Positions 25,870 to 37,999 of a DNA stretch of 64,000 bases are shown one piece after another. The stretch is from Fragosphaeria purpurea (lineage: Eukaryota; Ascomycota; Sordariomycetes; Ophiostomatales; Ophiostomataceae): positions 1 to 64,000 of the forward strand of contig PCDL01000001.1 of the NCBI GenBank assembly GCA_002778095.1. Direction: 5' to 3'. The notes beneath the pieces were generated by a model. That model had not been told where the DNA came from and ran no database searches. It saw only the letters and a list, made by a program, of their open reading frames with translations. Positions within the stretch are counted from its first letter, which is position 1. Each line of letters begins with the position of its first letter. The translations under genes and the position numbers were made by a program.

Positions 25870-28440
25870 CTACTTTATAAATCGGATAACCCTACGGTAC
25901 TTTAAATCGGATAACTCGTACGCTATAAAATATAAAGCACTTAAAATTCGGATAACCCCCTGTTTTCCCACCGTACGAGCTACGCTAGTAACCTAATCCG
26001 ATTTCTTTTAATTATTAGGATATATTATTTATTTCGTATACTTTATTCGGCGAGCGAGACGGGATAAAAGAGGAAAGCCGAGTTATACTCGACGATTAAA
26101 AAAAATATATAATTAATACTTACGAAGAAAAGAATACTTTAAACGTAGGATTAAACGATATTCGTCTAGTAATACTAGTAGGACGAGTAATTAACGGAAC
26201 GTTTCGTACGTTTTATTAACTCGGTATAAACGGCGTTATTTTTAAAAAAATAAAGGTATTAAAAATATAAGTAAATTTAATAATATATAAAATAAAAAGC
26301 TTAAAAGAAATATAAAAAAAAAATTAACCGTTATTAAAATTAAAACTTTATTTACCGTAATTAAATAAAGAATTAAAGTCTTTTATTTAATTAATTATAT
26401 TATAATATAATTACGTTTTAATAATTATCTTTAGTTATTTCTTTTATACGGAGTATTAATTAAAACGAAATTAAAAAATATTATAATTTATAATTCCGAA
26501 CCCTTCGTTTTAACGATCCACTTACCCTCTTTTCCTCTTACCGCGATAAGTGTATTTAAATATTATCTATTAATATTTTCTATATCCTTTTTAAATACGA
26601 TTAACACCGATCTCGTCTCGAGATAAAAAAATAATTTCGTAATAACGCCAAGTTATACGTAACGATAGTAGCCGGTTAAGTAAACGGCGGCCCCGCGGTA
26701 AAAAAAAGTACGAATAAACGACTTCCGTAATAACGTCGGTAACGCGGAGTACGATAACGTATTACCGTTTAACCTCGAGCTTACGCGTAACCGTCGCTTA
26801 ACCGTATAATATATAAATCGCTTTTAATAAAGTCGCCGACGTTTACTTATAACGGCGACGCGAGGTAAGTCTTTACCGTCTTCGTTAACCGATCTACTCG
26901 TATAAGAAGAGGGCGTAGATACGTAAAATTATATTACGACCGTTTATAAAAAAAAATTCGATAATTTTTTTACGTTATAGTTTATACGGTTTATAAAAGT
27001 TAGGTTATTTAAAGATACGATCGCGTAAATAATAGTATAAACGCTTTAACGTTATTTATAATTAAGCGTACCCTTACCGTACGCCGTATTCCGTTTAACC
27101 GTTTATATTAATATAAGGCTACGTAATAAATTACCGAGTAACGAACTTACGCCTTTAATTATAAATATAAAAAAGTCGTTAATAAACCGACTAACCGATT
27201 AAACGTAAATATCGTTATAAGACTTATTCGTTTATACTTTTTCTAACTTTTAAGTTTATTTTATTTCTTCTTTTTATTTATATTTATCTTCTTTTAATAT
27301 ATATAATAAAAATATAACTATTAAACCGTTAAGTAAGTATAAACGATAACCGACCCGTTTAACTTAATAATAACCCTCGAGACGAAAATACGTATAAAAT
27401 AAACGCGTTATATATAATAAAATAAAAACGAAATAAAACTAACTATTAAAAATTACGATTTACTTAAACGGGTTATTATAACCGCGTATATATAATAAAA
27501 ACGCTTTAATTTATTAATTTCGACCTAAGATATAAACGTCTTCGTCGTAACCCTTCTCGGCGATATATTTAACCGCCGCGGTTAAACGCGGCTCGTAAAA
27601 GCCTTCGCCGAACTTTATATAAGTTAGGCCGACTATTAATTAAATCGTACGTTAAACGCGGTAATATTTACTACCGGCGAGGAAAGTAACGCGGGTAAGC
27701 TAGCCGAGTTAATTTCTTTTATTAACCGGTTAAGCCGCGTTATTTTATATAACGCGAAATAATAATATATAATTAACGATATTTACTTATTATATACGAA
27801 GGTATAGCTCGTCCGTAAATAAGAGCGCTAGTTATAAATAGTTATCGACGATAATAAAGTTTCTTTATTCTTAGACCGCGTTAATATCCTCCGCGAGTCG
27901 GGCGTTATTTTATCTTCTCGCGTTACGAAATACTTAATTATAAAAGTATATCTTTAACCCCGTTAATTAATAAAAAAAATCTACGCTTAAAAACCGTTAA
28001 TTATTCTCGAGGATATTTTAAGTAACGGCGTATTCGTTTTATTATTAAAAAGCGTTCTAATTATATACGTCCGCCTACGTAGATAAGGCGTTAATAACCC
28101 GATAATAAAAGAGGATAGGTTTCGCGTTATAATTACCGCGGTGGTAAATAAACTACCGATTTTATATCGTATTTATAAGTTATATAACGAATATATTATA
28201 TAAAAAGCTTTTACTTTAACGAGGGATAGTATATTACTAATGGTTAATATATCTATACCGGGAATTTAAATAACGGTGAACGGCGATATACGCTAACTAT
28301 AAAGATTAACTTTAAGCGATTTATTACCGCTTACGTTAATAGGCTAACTAGTATTAGGTTTAATAAAAGAGATTACCGGGGATAATAGTTATAATAAAAG
28401 TATTAATATAAAATACTAATATTAAATAAATAAAGTAAAA
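25870..28440. mobile_element. Decayed unrecognised coding stretch with CGGATAAC repeats at its left edge
   Basis: At 25,880-25,960 the motif CGGATAAC is repeated three times directly (with a CCGATT inverse near 26,000). Such short subterminal repeats are typical of fungal DNA transposon ends. Downstream, the plus strand reads as decayed protein with few stops once TAA/TAG are read as Gln, especially 27,560-28,260 and parts of 26,640-26,940. I could not assign the protein: no DDE triad, helicase or RT motif is visible. I also found no matching right end. A dead DNA transposon is the best guess and a decayed host gene is the alternative. Confidence 0.35.
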
Positions 28441-28489
28441 TAAATAATTAATATATAAATTATATATAATTAAATAAAGGGTTTACGAG

Positions 28490-28985
28490 AACTTTACGGT
28501 AATATTTTAAATACCCGCGGGCGTTTAAAAATAATACGTTACTTTCTTTATAGTTTATAATATTTATTACGCGGAGAGTATTTTATTACGTAGGGAGTAT
28601 TTTAAACACCCGTAAGCGTTTAAAAATATTACGTTACTTACTTCTTAATTTATAATATTTATTACGTAAAGAGTATTTTAAATACCCGCGGGTATTTAAT
28701 AATATTACTTTACTTACTTTTTAGTTTATAATATTTATTATACGGAGTATTTTATTATGTAAGGAGTATTTTAAATACCCGCGGGCGTTTAAAAATATTA
28801 CGTTACTTACTTCTTAATTTATAATATTTATTACGTAGAGAGTATTTTAAATACCCGCGGGTATTTAATAATATTACGTTATTTACTTTTTAGTTTATAA
28901 TATTTATTACGCGGAGAGTATTTTAAACGCTTACGGGCGTTTAATAATATTACGTAGCTTTCTTTTTAGTTTATAATATAATAAA
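28490..28985. repeat. ~80-bp minisatellite with CCCGCGGG core
   Basis: Six imperfect units, each with AAATACCCGCGGGCGTTTAA, ATATTACGTTACTTACTT and TTTATAATATTTATTACG. The CCCGCGGG core is shared with the 13.3-13.7 kb array. Confidence 0.85.
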
Positions 28986-29224
28986 AGAGAAATTAAGTAA
29001 TATATAAAGTTTTAATATACGGATTAAATAAATATAAATCGCTTAAAATATTTATATATTTTTTAAAGAATATTTTAAATAATAAGATATAAATATTTAA
29101 ATCTTTTTAAAAAAGCGAAATACTTTAAAGGGCAAAGTATTATAAAAAAATAAGTTAATATTAATATTAACGTATATAAATTAAAAATTTTTTATTCTTT
29201 TCCTTTTTTTTTTCTTTTATATTT

Positions 29225-29545
29225 TACTTTTTATTACGCGATACGTTAACTTTATCCTTTTTTTTCTACTTTTCTTTACGTAATACGTTAACTTTATCCT
29301 CTTTTTTTCTACTTTTCTTTACGTGATACGTTAACTTTATCCTTTTTTTTTCTACTTTTCTCTACGCGACGCGTTAATTTTATTCTCTCTTTTTCTACTT
29401 TTATCTACGCGATACGTTAACTCTATCCTCTTTTTTTACTTTTCTCTACTCGATACGTTAATTTTATCCTCTCTTTTTCTACTTTTCTTTACGCGATACG
29501 TTAACTTTATCCTTTTTTTCTACTCTTCTCTACGCGATACGTTTA
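29225..29545. repeat. ~50-bp pyrimidine-rich tandem repeat
   Basis: Six to seven units carry ACGCGATACGTTAACTTTAT, CCTTTTTTTCTACTTTTC. The plus strand is almost purely pyrimidine between the TACGTTAA cores. Confidence 0.82.
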
Positions 29546-30152
29546 TTTTTTATTTTTATTTTTATTTACCGTAGTCTAATATTTAACTCGGGTTAGATTA
29601 TAGTCTAATATAATATTTTAAGTAGTTTTTTTCTAAAATCTAACCCTATAGCCTTAGGAATAATATACTACGTTAATAATTTCTTAATAAATTTAAATAC
29701 TACGAGGGTAATTAATATTATATAATATTATTAAGGGTATATAATTATAGGGTACGTATAGCCGTCTTATTATTTATATAATTTATTTTATTATACTTAT
29801 ACTTAATTCCCTATTTATCTCTTTATCTAAAAAGTTATTAATTATACTATATTACTTCTTTTATCACTTTTAGTTCACTTATTAGTTATATATATATATT
29901 TACATATTATATAAACTTTTATTTTAACTGCTTATATTTTTAAGTAAGTTGGAAAGACGATATAAAGATAATATTTATAGCGCTACCCTCACGATAATAT
30001 AAATACTATCGTAATTTATACTAATAAGTAATAAAAATACTAAAAATAGCTCGATAAAACACTTTCACAGAAGTCGATCCTTTGAGGGGGCATAAGAGAA
30101 AATATGTGAAGGTATTTACCGACTTCACAGCCTTTTCTAGTAACGTATCATA
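29546..30152. other. Left edge of gene island 1
   Basis: AT-rich RIP product up to about 30,050. From about 30,060 CA and TG return (CACAGAAGTCGATCC) and sequence is normal into the transporter gene. No other feature is seen. Confidence 0.6.
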
Positions 30153-31866
30153 TTAAAGATTCTTCTGGTGTTGGTTGTCAACTGTGGCTTGGTTTTCCTG
30201 AATCTCAATCGCATCGATCGACATGTCCATATTTGTGTCTTTGAGCCAATATTTGATAATAGGCAGAACGAAAACTGGCCCGGCAGCGACAAACTAGATA
30301 ATGTCAGTGGCGTCCGATAAACAAAATAGCTAGGGATATCACTCACAGCCCATGATGAACCAAACATGAACTCTTTAGAGTAGCCGCTGAGGTCCAGGGC
30401 AAATGCACAGATTTGACAGACGGCATTAAGAAAGCGATACATGGAGGCATAGACAGAAAGCTTCGCTAGCTGTTAGTGGAAAGAGCTTTCGTCTGGGCGG
30501 TGTTCCAGCAAATATCTTGACAAACCTCATCGGGCCGGTTGCTCAGCGCACCGATGAACCAATACGCGTAGCAGTTGTAAGTCGCATCGGTGAAGCCGTA
30601 CAAGACATAGACGGCGCATGCTCCGGCATAGCCGTCCGAAAATACATCCACTCGGTTTTTCTCGGGTAAGCCGTAGACGGTTTTCCTCATCATGAAGTAT
30701 CCGGCGATCCAAACAGCGTTGACAGCAACAAAAACGTAGACGATAGCAAGAAAAGCTCTCTTCCGGCGTTTAAATGGCAGCTTATCTGTGAAGATGTTTA
30801 GAATCCACGCCGACGGAATTTGGACCGCGCCCGAGATAAAGGTATTGAGCGCTCGGCCGCGGACGGTGAAATAAACGCCATTGAAATCGTTGCTCTGATA
30901 GATGTTATAATAATTGACTGCCCAGCACATAGGCCAGAAGAAGACAATCCACCAGTTTCTCTTGCAGACCGCCCACGACGTCGCGAGCTCCTCGCGGAAA
31001 GTTTTCGTATTTGTCTCCAACATGACACGTGATCCATCTTCTCGGATGATCTTCTGCCACGGATACATTGCCAGCCCCAGAAATGTCCCGGTTAGCATCA
31101 GGATGAACAGCCCAATGTAAGTGCCATCGCTGACTCGACTGCCGTTGGATAGGCCTGCATTCCAGTTCTGACCGACCGGAATGGCAGCTCCGATAACCAC
31201 GCCAAACTGAAAGATGGACCAGAAGATAGAGACGTAGAGACCCTTTTTGTCTTCGCTCGCGAACGAAGTGATAGCTGTTCCTTCGGCGCACCAGAGGAAA
31301 GCAGCTGAAAGTCCGCACCAACATCCTCCAAAGATTACAAATGGCACATTCCCTGTGTGATTGAAGCACCAAAGGCTGGTAGCGTAGGCGGCATATCCGA
31401 TACCGCCGGCACACAACGTGATCCGCAGTCCGAAATAGTTGAGGCAAGCGGGAGCAATAAAACAAAAGACGGCAAAGACTGTATATAGCGCAATGTTTGA
31501 TATGTCGGACAGCCAGGCAGTTTGCTGACCAGCACCTCCAATGAACGTAATAACATTGAACATGCCTACCGTCATGAAGAGAACCGACCCAAGCATCACG
31601 GCCTGAACTCGAGGGTGCTTGTATGGCCAGAGCTTGAGACCCCAGATGTGGAAAGGCTTCGGAACCTGCGGACGCCTAGAGTTAGCGTTGCTTGTTTTTG
31701 TTTTTGTTTTTTGTTTTGTTTTCTTTCTGCTTTGTCTCCATGAAGAACTCGGTCATGCCTCATAGGCTCCGGGGATATTCGCAGGAGCTTCATAGTTTGT
31801 CTCGGTGTCGTTCTTCATAGTGGAAGCATCGGTGACTTGGGCCATGGTATTATCAACTTTGGCCAT
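30153..31866 (-). CDS. UNC93-like major facilitator transporter
   Basis: A polytopic membrane protein of the DUF895/UNC-93-like MFS group, probably a plasma-membrane transporter of unknown substrate. Four exons: 31866-31759, 31665-30526, 30469-30347, 30293-30153, totalling 1,512 nt (503 aa). The start is the first of two in-frame ATGs (the other is at 31845). Hydrophobic segments begin MLGSVLFMTVGMFNVITFIGG and continue through the FGLRITLCAGGIGYAAY, FWSIFQFGVVIGAAIP and VYVLYGFTDATYNCYAYW stretches. The NRPDE motif and the final VFVLPIIKYWLKDT are typical of the fungal UNC93-like C-terminus. Intron 1 starts with GC (GAG|GCATGA), introns 2 and 3 with GTTTGT and GTGAGT. The gene is divergent from the dimethylformamidase-like gene. 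No RIP, no stops, so it looks functional. Substrate is not inferable from sequence. Confidence 0.88.
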
Positions 31867-32694
31867 TGTAGTTGATTTTTCTGAGGCCAGTATGTCCTAA
31901 CAGCCGCAGAGGCATTCAATGTGTGAGGGTGCAAGAATGCGCTATATATATTTCAAGGTTTCAGTCTTGATACAATCATAGGCTGATATGTAGATGACAG
32001 TGTTAACCAAGTTGTATACAAACCTTCATGCATTGTGATGCTGGGGCAGCGTAGGTGATTGACAAGAAGTTGAAACTTCTATACGTAGTATAAGAACATT
32101 AATTAACTCTTCTATGGAGACAACATAAGCGGCCACTAGAACAAGATACCGAATGATACGAAACGCAAATTGCCACATTGGGCAGTTGGACATTCAAGGG
32201 TCATACCAAGAGACAAGAGAAGATGCACATATGCAGCTGATAATAAGCGTCCTTCCTTGGGTGATGGAATGTAAGCCCGGTGATTAATTAAGGGGGAAGC
32301 AGTTCACGTTGAAGTAAATCATGCAGGTTCGTTAGCGTCTCTAACATGATGTTAGATGTATGCCAGTTAAATATCTCCGAAAAAAGAGATGTATGTGAGT
32401 AGTTCGTGATCGCTAAATATAATATCTCCTTTTTAGGCCGTCGAAAATCTCTACTACTGTGGGTCGTTATTGGTATCGTCGTTATTAGAAGTTGATTTCT
32501 CCAGATGTGGTTAGGAGGTGGGTCTTTAACTAATTCCACAAGTACTTACGTTTTCGTTATTAAATATCAAAAGCCATGTCTTCCTATTTCTGTACACACC
32601 AACTGCTTACTTGCTATTCATACATTCACGTGAACAACTAGTTGTAGGACTAACAGGGACTACCAAGCTTGTTGGTTAATTTTTCTACCAAAAT
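31867..32694. promoter_or_regulatory. Divergent intergenic region of island 1
   Basis: 828 bp between two genes transcribed away from each other, so it must hold both promoters. A CTATATATATTT stretch near 31,940 is a TATA-like candidate for the transporter. Base composition is normal with no RIP. I see no repeat or certain operator. Confidence 0.55.
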
Positions 32695-35107
32695 ATGCAA
32701 ATGGAGGCCACCAAAGCCAATAGCGGTAAAAACCCGCCGGAGATCCTTGGGTATGCTGAACCATGGATTGTGGCCCCTGGTGACACGGTTGCAATCAAGG
32801 TGAGATAAACCCATTGAGCATTCGCGCTTGGTGGCTGACGGCGGTGCCGTTCGTCAATACGCAGTCTCATCGAAATATTAGAGTCATTCCACGGTCTCTG
32901 TTTTCTGGTTCACACTGACTGAATGCGTTTGAAGATGGGATACATGTGCTGACTGAAAACGTGTCTAGATATCATGCACAGAGCCAGAATACAAGTATCG
33001 TACCGTCCGCTTAATTCAGGGCATTGACCTGGGGCATTCTCCGAAAAAAATTGAAGAAGAAATCATTGAGATTCCCCGAGGTCAACAACAGGGCAGATTT
33101 CAGACATCTAAACTGGGATCGTTTGGCCATGTTCCTAACTGGGGCTCGCCAGCGGCAGCAGGTGGTCTGCAAGTCTCATTCTATGTACAGCCATGGCTAC
33201 TGGACTGTCCTCACCCACAGACACTGATTTCAACCCTGGATTCGCTTGTCCACACTGGTTTTTCAATCACTCTGAACCGTCGAGGCTCAGTTGATATCAA
33301 AGTGGGTTCTGGACAAGATGTGAAAGTACTATCGACTGGCCTCAAACCCAAGAAAAAAGCATGGTCGAAAATCAAGGTCACCTTTAACGGCCAGTCGGTA
33401 CTTGCGTCCATGACGCACATAGCTTTCCATGTCGAGCCAATTCCTTCTCCCGCAACTTTCGAGGCGACATTAGACATTGAACCCTTGGTCTTTGTCCCGG
33501 GACCGCTTCTTATTGCAGCTAGCCAGATCGCTTCCGCTAATAGCAACCAAAGCGGCCCAAGGCCACAGGCAGAAGATTTTTTCAATGGCCGCATCGACCG
33601 CCTGTCGTTGAAAATTTGCGGCGAAAAGCCGCTGGTACTGGCTAAGTATGATTTCTCGCTGGAGATGTCTAGTGACCGCATCGTTGACGTCTCAGGACGC
33701 GGACGTGACGGTATTCTGGTCAACGCACCAACTCGTGCTGTCAAGGGCCATGACTGGGATGGATCGGAGGCCGACTGGACCAGAACAAAGTTTGGCTACG
33801 GAGCTATACACTTTCATGAGGATGATCTCGACGACGCTGAATGGGACACAGACTTTACTATTACGATTCCGTCCACAGCTCGTTCTGGGGTCTATGCGGT
33901 GGAGGTAGAATCAACCAATGGCCTGGATACAGATTCAATCATTTTTTTCGTACGGCCGACACATTGGACGTCAGACAACGCCAAAAAAGTCTGTCTCGTC
34001 TTCTCAACATTCACATACCTTGCATATGCGAATGAACACTTACTTGAGAGCGCCACTGATATCGGTCCTGGATTTGACGTTAACGCCACCCTGAAGAGCA
34101 AGGAATTCTACAAGATACGCCGCCGAGCAGATCTAGGCTTGTCTTGCTACGACCGCCACAGCGACGGTTCTGGGGTTTGCTACTCATCGTCAAAGCGTCC
34201 GATTATGAATGCCCGCCCTGGCTACATCATGTGGGCATTTTCCCGCCCACGAGAGCTGTCTGCCGATCTGTTCATGGTTGGATACCTGGAACGCGAGGGC
34301 ATCCCCTATGAGATCCTGACGGACCACGATTTGCACGCCCGCGGAGCCAGTGCGCTGCAAGGCTTTAATACTGTCATAACCGGCTGCCATCCCGAATATC
34401 CCACTTACCAATCGTATTCCGCCTACGGTGCTTACGCCAAGGCCGGCGGAAACCTCATGTACCTCGGCGGAAATGGCTTCTACTGGGTGAGTGCTCTCAA
34501 CAACGCCATTCCGCACAGAATCGAGGTGCGGCGAGGCGACGTGGGAGTCCGCTCATTCGAGCTTCCGGGCGGTGAGCACATCCACAGTCTCGACGGCCAG
34601 CGGGGTGGCCTGTGGCGGTCGCGCGGGATGAGCTGCAACACGCTGTTTGGAATCGGCTTCTGCGCGCAGGGAACCGGCATGGGCGTGCCCTACAAGCTGA
34701 CGGAGGCGGGAAAGGACCCGGCGCTGTCCTGGATGCTCGTAGGTGTCAGCGGAGATGTAATCGGGGAGCACGGCTTCGGCGGCGGCGCGTCGGGTGACGA
34801 GATTGACCGGTTTGATGTGGCCAACGGGAGCCCGGAGGGGGCGCTGACAATTGCGACGAGCGTTGGCCACAGCGACGAGTTTGGCATCGCGATCGAAGAC
34901 TTGGATTTTCCCGCCGTAAATACCCTAGGGACACAGACGAATCTCATTCGCAGCGACATAGTCTATTACGTTGGTGCGGGCGGCGGAGCTGTCTTTAGCG
35001 TTGGCAGCATTAACTGGTACTGCTCACTGGCGTGGGACGGCTACGATAACAATGTTGCGCGGCTCACCGGCAACGTTATTAAGGGTTTTTTAGCTGGAAA
35101 GAGATAG
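32695..35107 (+). CDS. N,N-dimethylformamidase large-subunit homologue
   Basis: Two exons, 32695-32799 and 32969-35107 (donor GTGAGA, acceptor GTCTAG, branch CTGAC at about 32,950), 2,244 nt, 747 aa, close to the about 760 aa of the bacterial large subunit. The N-terminus ILGYAEPWIVAPGDTVAIK joins CTEPEYKYRTVRLIQG, the start of the DMFase beta-like domain. A laminin-G/concanavalin-like segment follows (about residues 130-290), then the amidohydrolase core with HPEY (His509-Tyr512), GGNGFYW (Tyr540) and GGLWRSRG. In the Paracoccus enzyme the mononuclear iron is held by two Tyr and one Glu. Tyr512 and Tyr540 are my candidates for the tyrosines, by position only. The family hydrolyses N-substituted formamides to formate and amine. 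The actual substrate is unknown, and no small-subunit gene is in the window. It sits divergently beside the transporter. Confidence 0.88.
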
Positions 35108-36033
35108 GAAATAACAGTTCAGATTGCAGAATAGATCTGTAAATTCGTTCGTGATTACGCTATTTCCATGGCATTTGAAAGCAGAAACATAACCACCCTT
35201 AAACGGAGTAATATAAGCAAAGTAGAAGATAGAGACAAATAACTGTGTCCTAGACGTTGATTAATATGGCTAAAGAAGAAAAAAAGAAGGAAAGAAAATA
35301 AGAAAAACTTTGTCGACGTAGGAGTTTTTAACACCTAACTCCTCGCCTATGTATTAGTTATATTTTACTATATAACTATACGCCCCGCCTATATAAAGCT
35401 AGACTTTATAGTTAACACTACCGCGTACGGTTATAACTTAATAATCCCGTAATAACGTTATAAAAGAAAATAGTAAACCCTTTATAAACTAGACGTTTAA
35501 GAGTTTAAGAAAAATAAAAAATAAAAATAAAATAAAAAGACTAAACCTACTATACGCCGTATAGCTACTAGTTAATAAGATATACTTTTTTATATTGTTA
35601 ATAATAAACTAAATATATATATATATAAATATTGTTATATAAGTTTTTTGTTTTATTTTTAACTATTTAATTATATAAATAAAATACTTTTTTATTTTTT
35701 TCTTCTTTTTTATTAGTTTATTTAACGTTTACGTACTTAAAATAATGTAGCTAGTTACACTAAAATATAGGTAATAAAAGAGCTTCGTACCCCTTTTAAG
35801 GGTAGTTCTTTAAGGCCCACCTAGCCTTTCTATACGTACGTTAATATATATACGTATAGTTATTATTTTCTTTTTTTAAGTAGCGTTAATATACCTTACC
35901 TACTTTAATATATAATATTTTTTATTTAATTATATCTTTTTTTATATAAATTAAAAAAGGTAAAACTTAATATTATTATAAATAAAACCTTACCTTTACC
36001 TTTATATAAAAGTTTATAACATAGTATATTTTA
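35108..36033. other. Right edge of island 1 and RIP-mutated spacer
   Basis: Normal 3' flank to about 35,270, then abrupt loss of CA/TG. AT-rich sequence with no recognised gene. A (TA)n tract lies at about 35,610. Confidence 0.55.
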
Positions 36034-37980
36034 CCTATACCCCGCCTTAATTAGATTAATCACTATAAATAACACTTACTCTATAAATATTAACTATTAC
36101 GAAGAACGTATTACTATAAAGACCCTTATTTCGTCTTTTTTAACTATATATATGTTACGCGTTATAAAATAACGAAAAATATGTTAAATATCTCTAGAAA
36201 GAGAGACTAGGTTAACTAATACGGTGGCTTACACCGAGTAAAATCTAGACGAAAAGCCCGTATCCGTTATACGGTAATTCGACGTTTTACCGGCCCTTTT
36301 CCGTCGTCGTTTAAATAGGATATTTAGTTAAATAAGGGCGTACGGTTACTAATATAAAGTTTATAAAAAGTAAAAAAGCTAGTTTTTATAACTATATAAA
36401 CCGTTTAAACCGTTTAAATTTAAATTAAATTAAAGAATACGTTATTATTACTATAAATTTAATTCTTATTTAAAAAGCGTCGAAACGTAATAAAAATCTA
36501 CCGACTATTAGTATATGTTATACCGCGCTTTTTTTACACCGAAAATAATATAAACTACTCTTTTAAAAGACTATGGATTTAAATAAAAAAGACGTAGAAA
36601 ATATTACGTTATAAACGCGTAGTTTTAAAAGTTATTTACCGTTATTTAATAATATAGTATAGTCTCTTTTAATATTTAAAATATAGATAAGACGGGCTTT
36701 TAGCTTAACGTTAAAAGACCCGAATTAATTATTATAAAACGAGAGACTTTAATTAAGAAGTTTTTTTTAGTAATAAAAAGCTTATTACCGTGATTAAGGT
36801 TATTTTAACTAGCGGTAGACTTTACCTTTTTTTTTTAACGTTAAGTGTATAACCTGTTAATATAATATATTATAACTCTTTAACTATAATTAAATATACG
36901 TTAAGTATAATACTTTTATACGTATACGGTACGGTACTATATTAACGTAAGTAAAACTTCTTCTTCTTATTAACTTTTATTATACGAAAGATTTTATAGA
37001 GTTTTATTTTTTAAACGGTATATTTTTTTATACTTTTTTAAAAAAACTCTCGGTTAATATAAATTAAATAAATAAGTATTATCTTTTTTAGCTTCTTTTC
37101 TTATTTAACGTATTTTTTATAACCTCTTAATATAACTTATTTTTAACCCTTAAAACACTTTTAATTTAAAAAAAAATATTAAGCATTTTATATAACGGTT
37201 ATATATATATTAATAAAAAAAAGTTTTTATTAACGGTAATAGCGGCTCGTAAAGAAGTGTTTAAAAAGACGACGATAATTTTAACTTTTAAAAACACCGG
37301 TATTATTTTATTTAATTTAACGGTAATACTTTAAAAACTACTATAATACGTTTAAATACCTCCGGCTTAACCTTTTTATTAACTCTTCTCTATTTAATAC
37401 GCTTTAAAATATACGCTAAACTAACCGTTTAAAAGATTAAATTAAGTAAAAAATAAACCGTAAGGCTATTAGTCCGTACTTATTAAAAAAAATTTAAATA
37501 ATACTAAAAATTAATAGAGCGTTTAAATATTAAATTAATGTAAGTTAATTTAATACTTTTTTTACGAAGAGAGAGCGAAATTTAACGAAACGAATGTTAA
37601 TAAAAGAGAAATAAATATTTATAGAGCGGTGGTGTACTTTCTATTATAGATACACGGCGCGTTATAGGAAATGTAAATAAGAATAAAGTATTTAAAGTAT
37701 AAAATACGTATAAGAGAACCTAAAAAAAATATTTAAATTTTAATAACGCGCGGCCGTAGTAAAGCGTAAAGAGGCCCGTTAAAGAGAGCGAGACTAGGTA
37801 AGTTAGGTAAACTAATTTTTATTTCGGTGGATTTTTTATTCGTTAAAAAAAATTAGAAACGTATATATAGTTAAAAAAGATAAAATAACGGTCTTTATAA
37901 TAATACGTTCTTCGTAATAGTTAGCACCTACGGAGTAAGTGTTATTTATAGTAACTAATCCGATTAAGGCGGAGTACGGG
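36034..37980. mobile_element. DNA transposon with ~150-bp terminal inverted repeats, RIP-mutated
   Basis: The left end (36,034 onward, CCTATACCCCGCC) and right end (to 37,980, GGCGGAGTACGGG) are inverted repeats of roughly 120-150 bp. For example, AAAGACCCTTATTTCGTCTT on the left pairs with its near-complement at about 37,870-37,900. Both ends are flanked by TA (36,032-36,033 and 37,981-37,982). TA flanks and a length of 1.95 kb suggest a Tc1/mariner-type element, as in the fungal Fot1/pogo group. I could not read a transposase because mutation is too heavy. The class assignment is an inference. Confidence 0.6.
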
Positions 37981-37999
37981 TACTACGTTATTAACTACT

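Noticed and set aside
22030..29550. Tandem arrays as CRISPR
   Set aside because: Units are directly adjacent and imperfect, with no unique spacers; the organism is a fungus and no cas genes are present.
30820..34960. Several antisense open frames over the transporter and DMFase genes
   Set aside because: They are shadows of the real genes in other frames, without domains or plausible starts.
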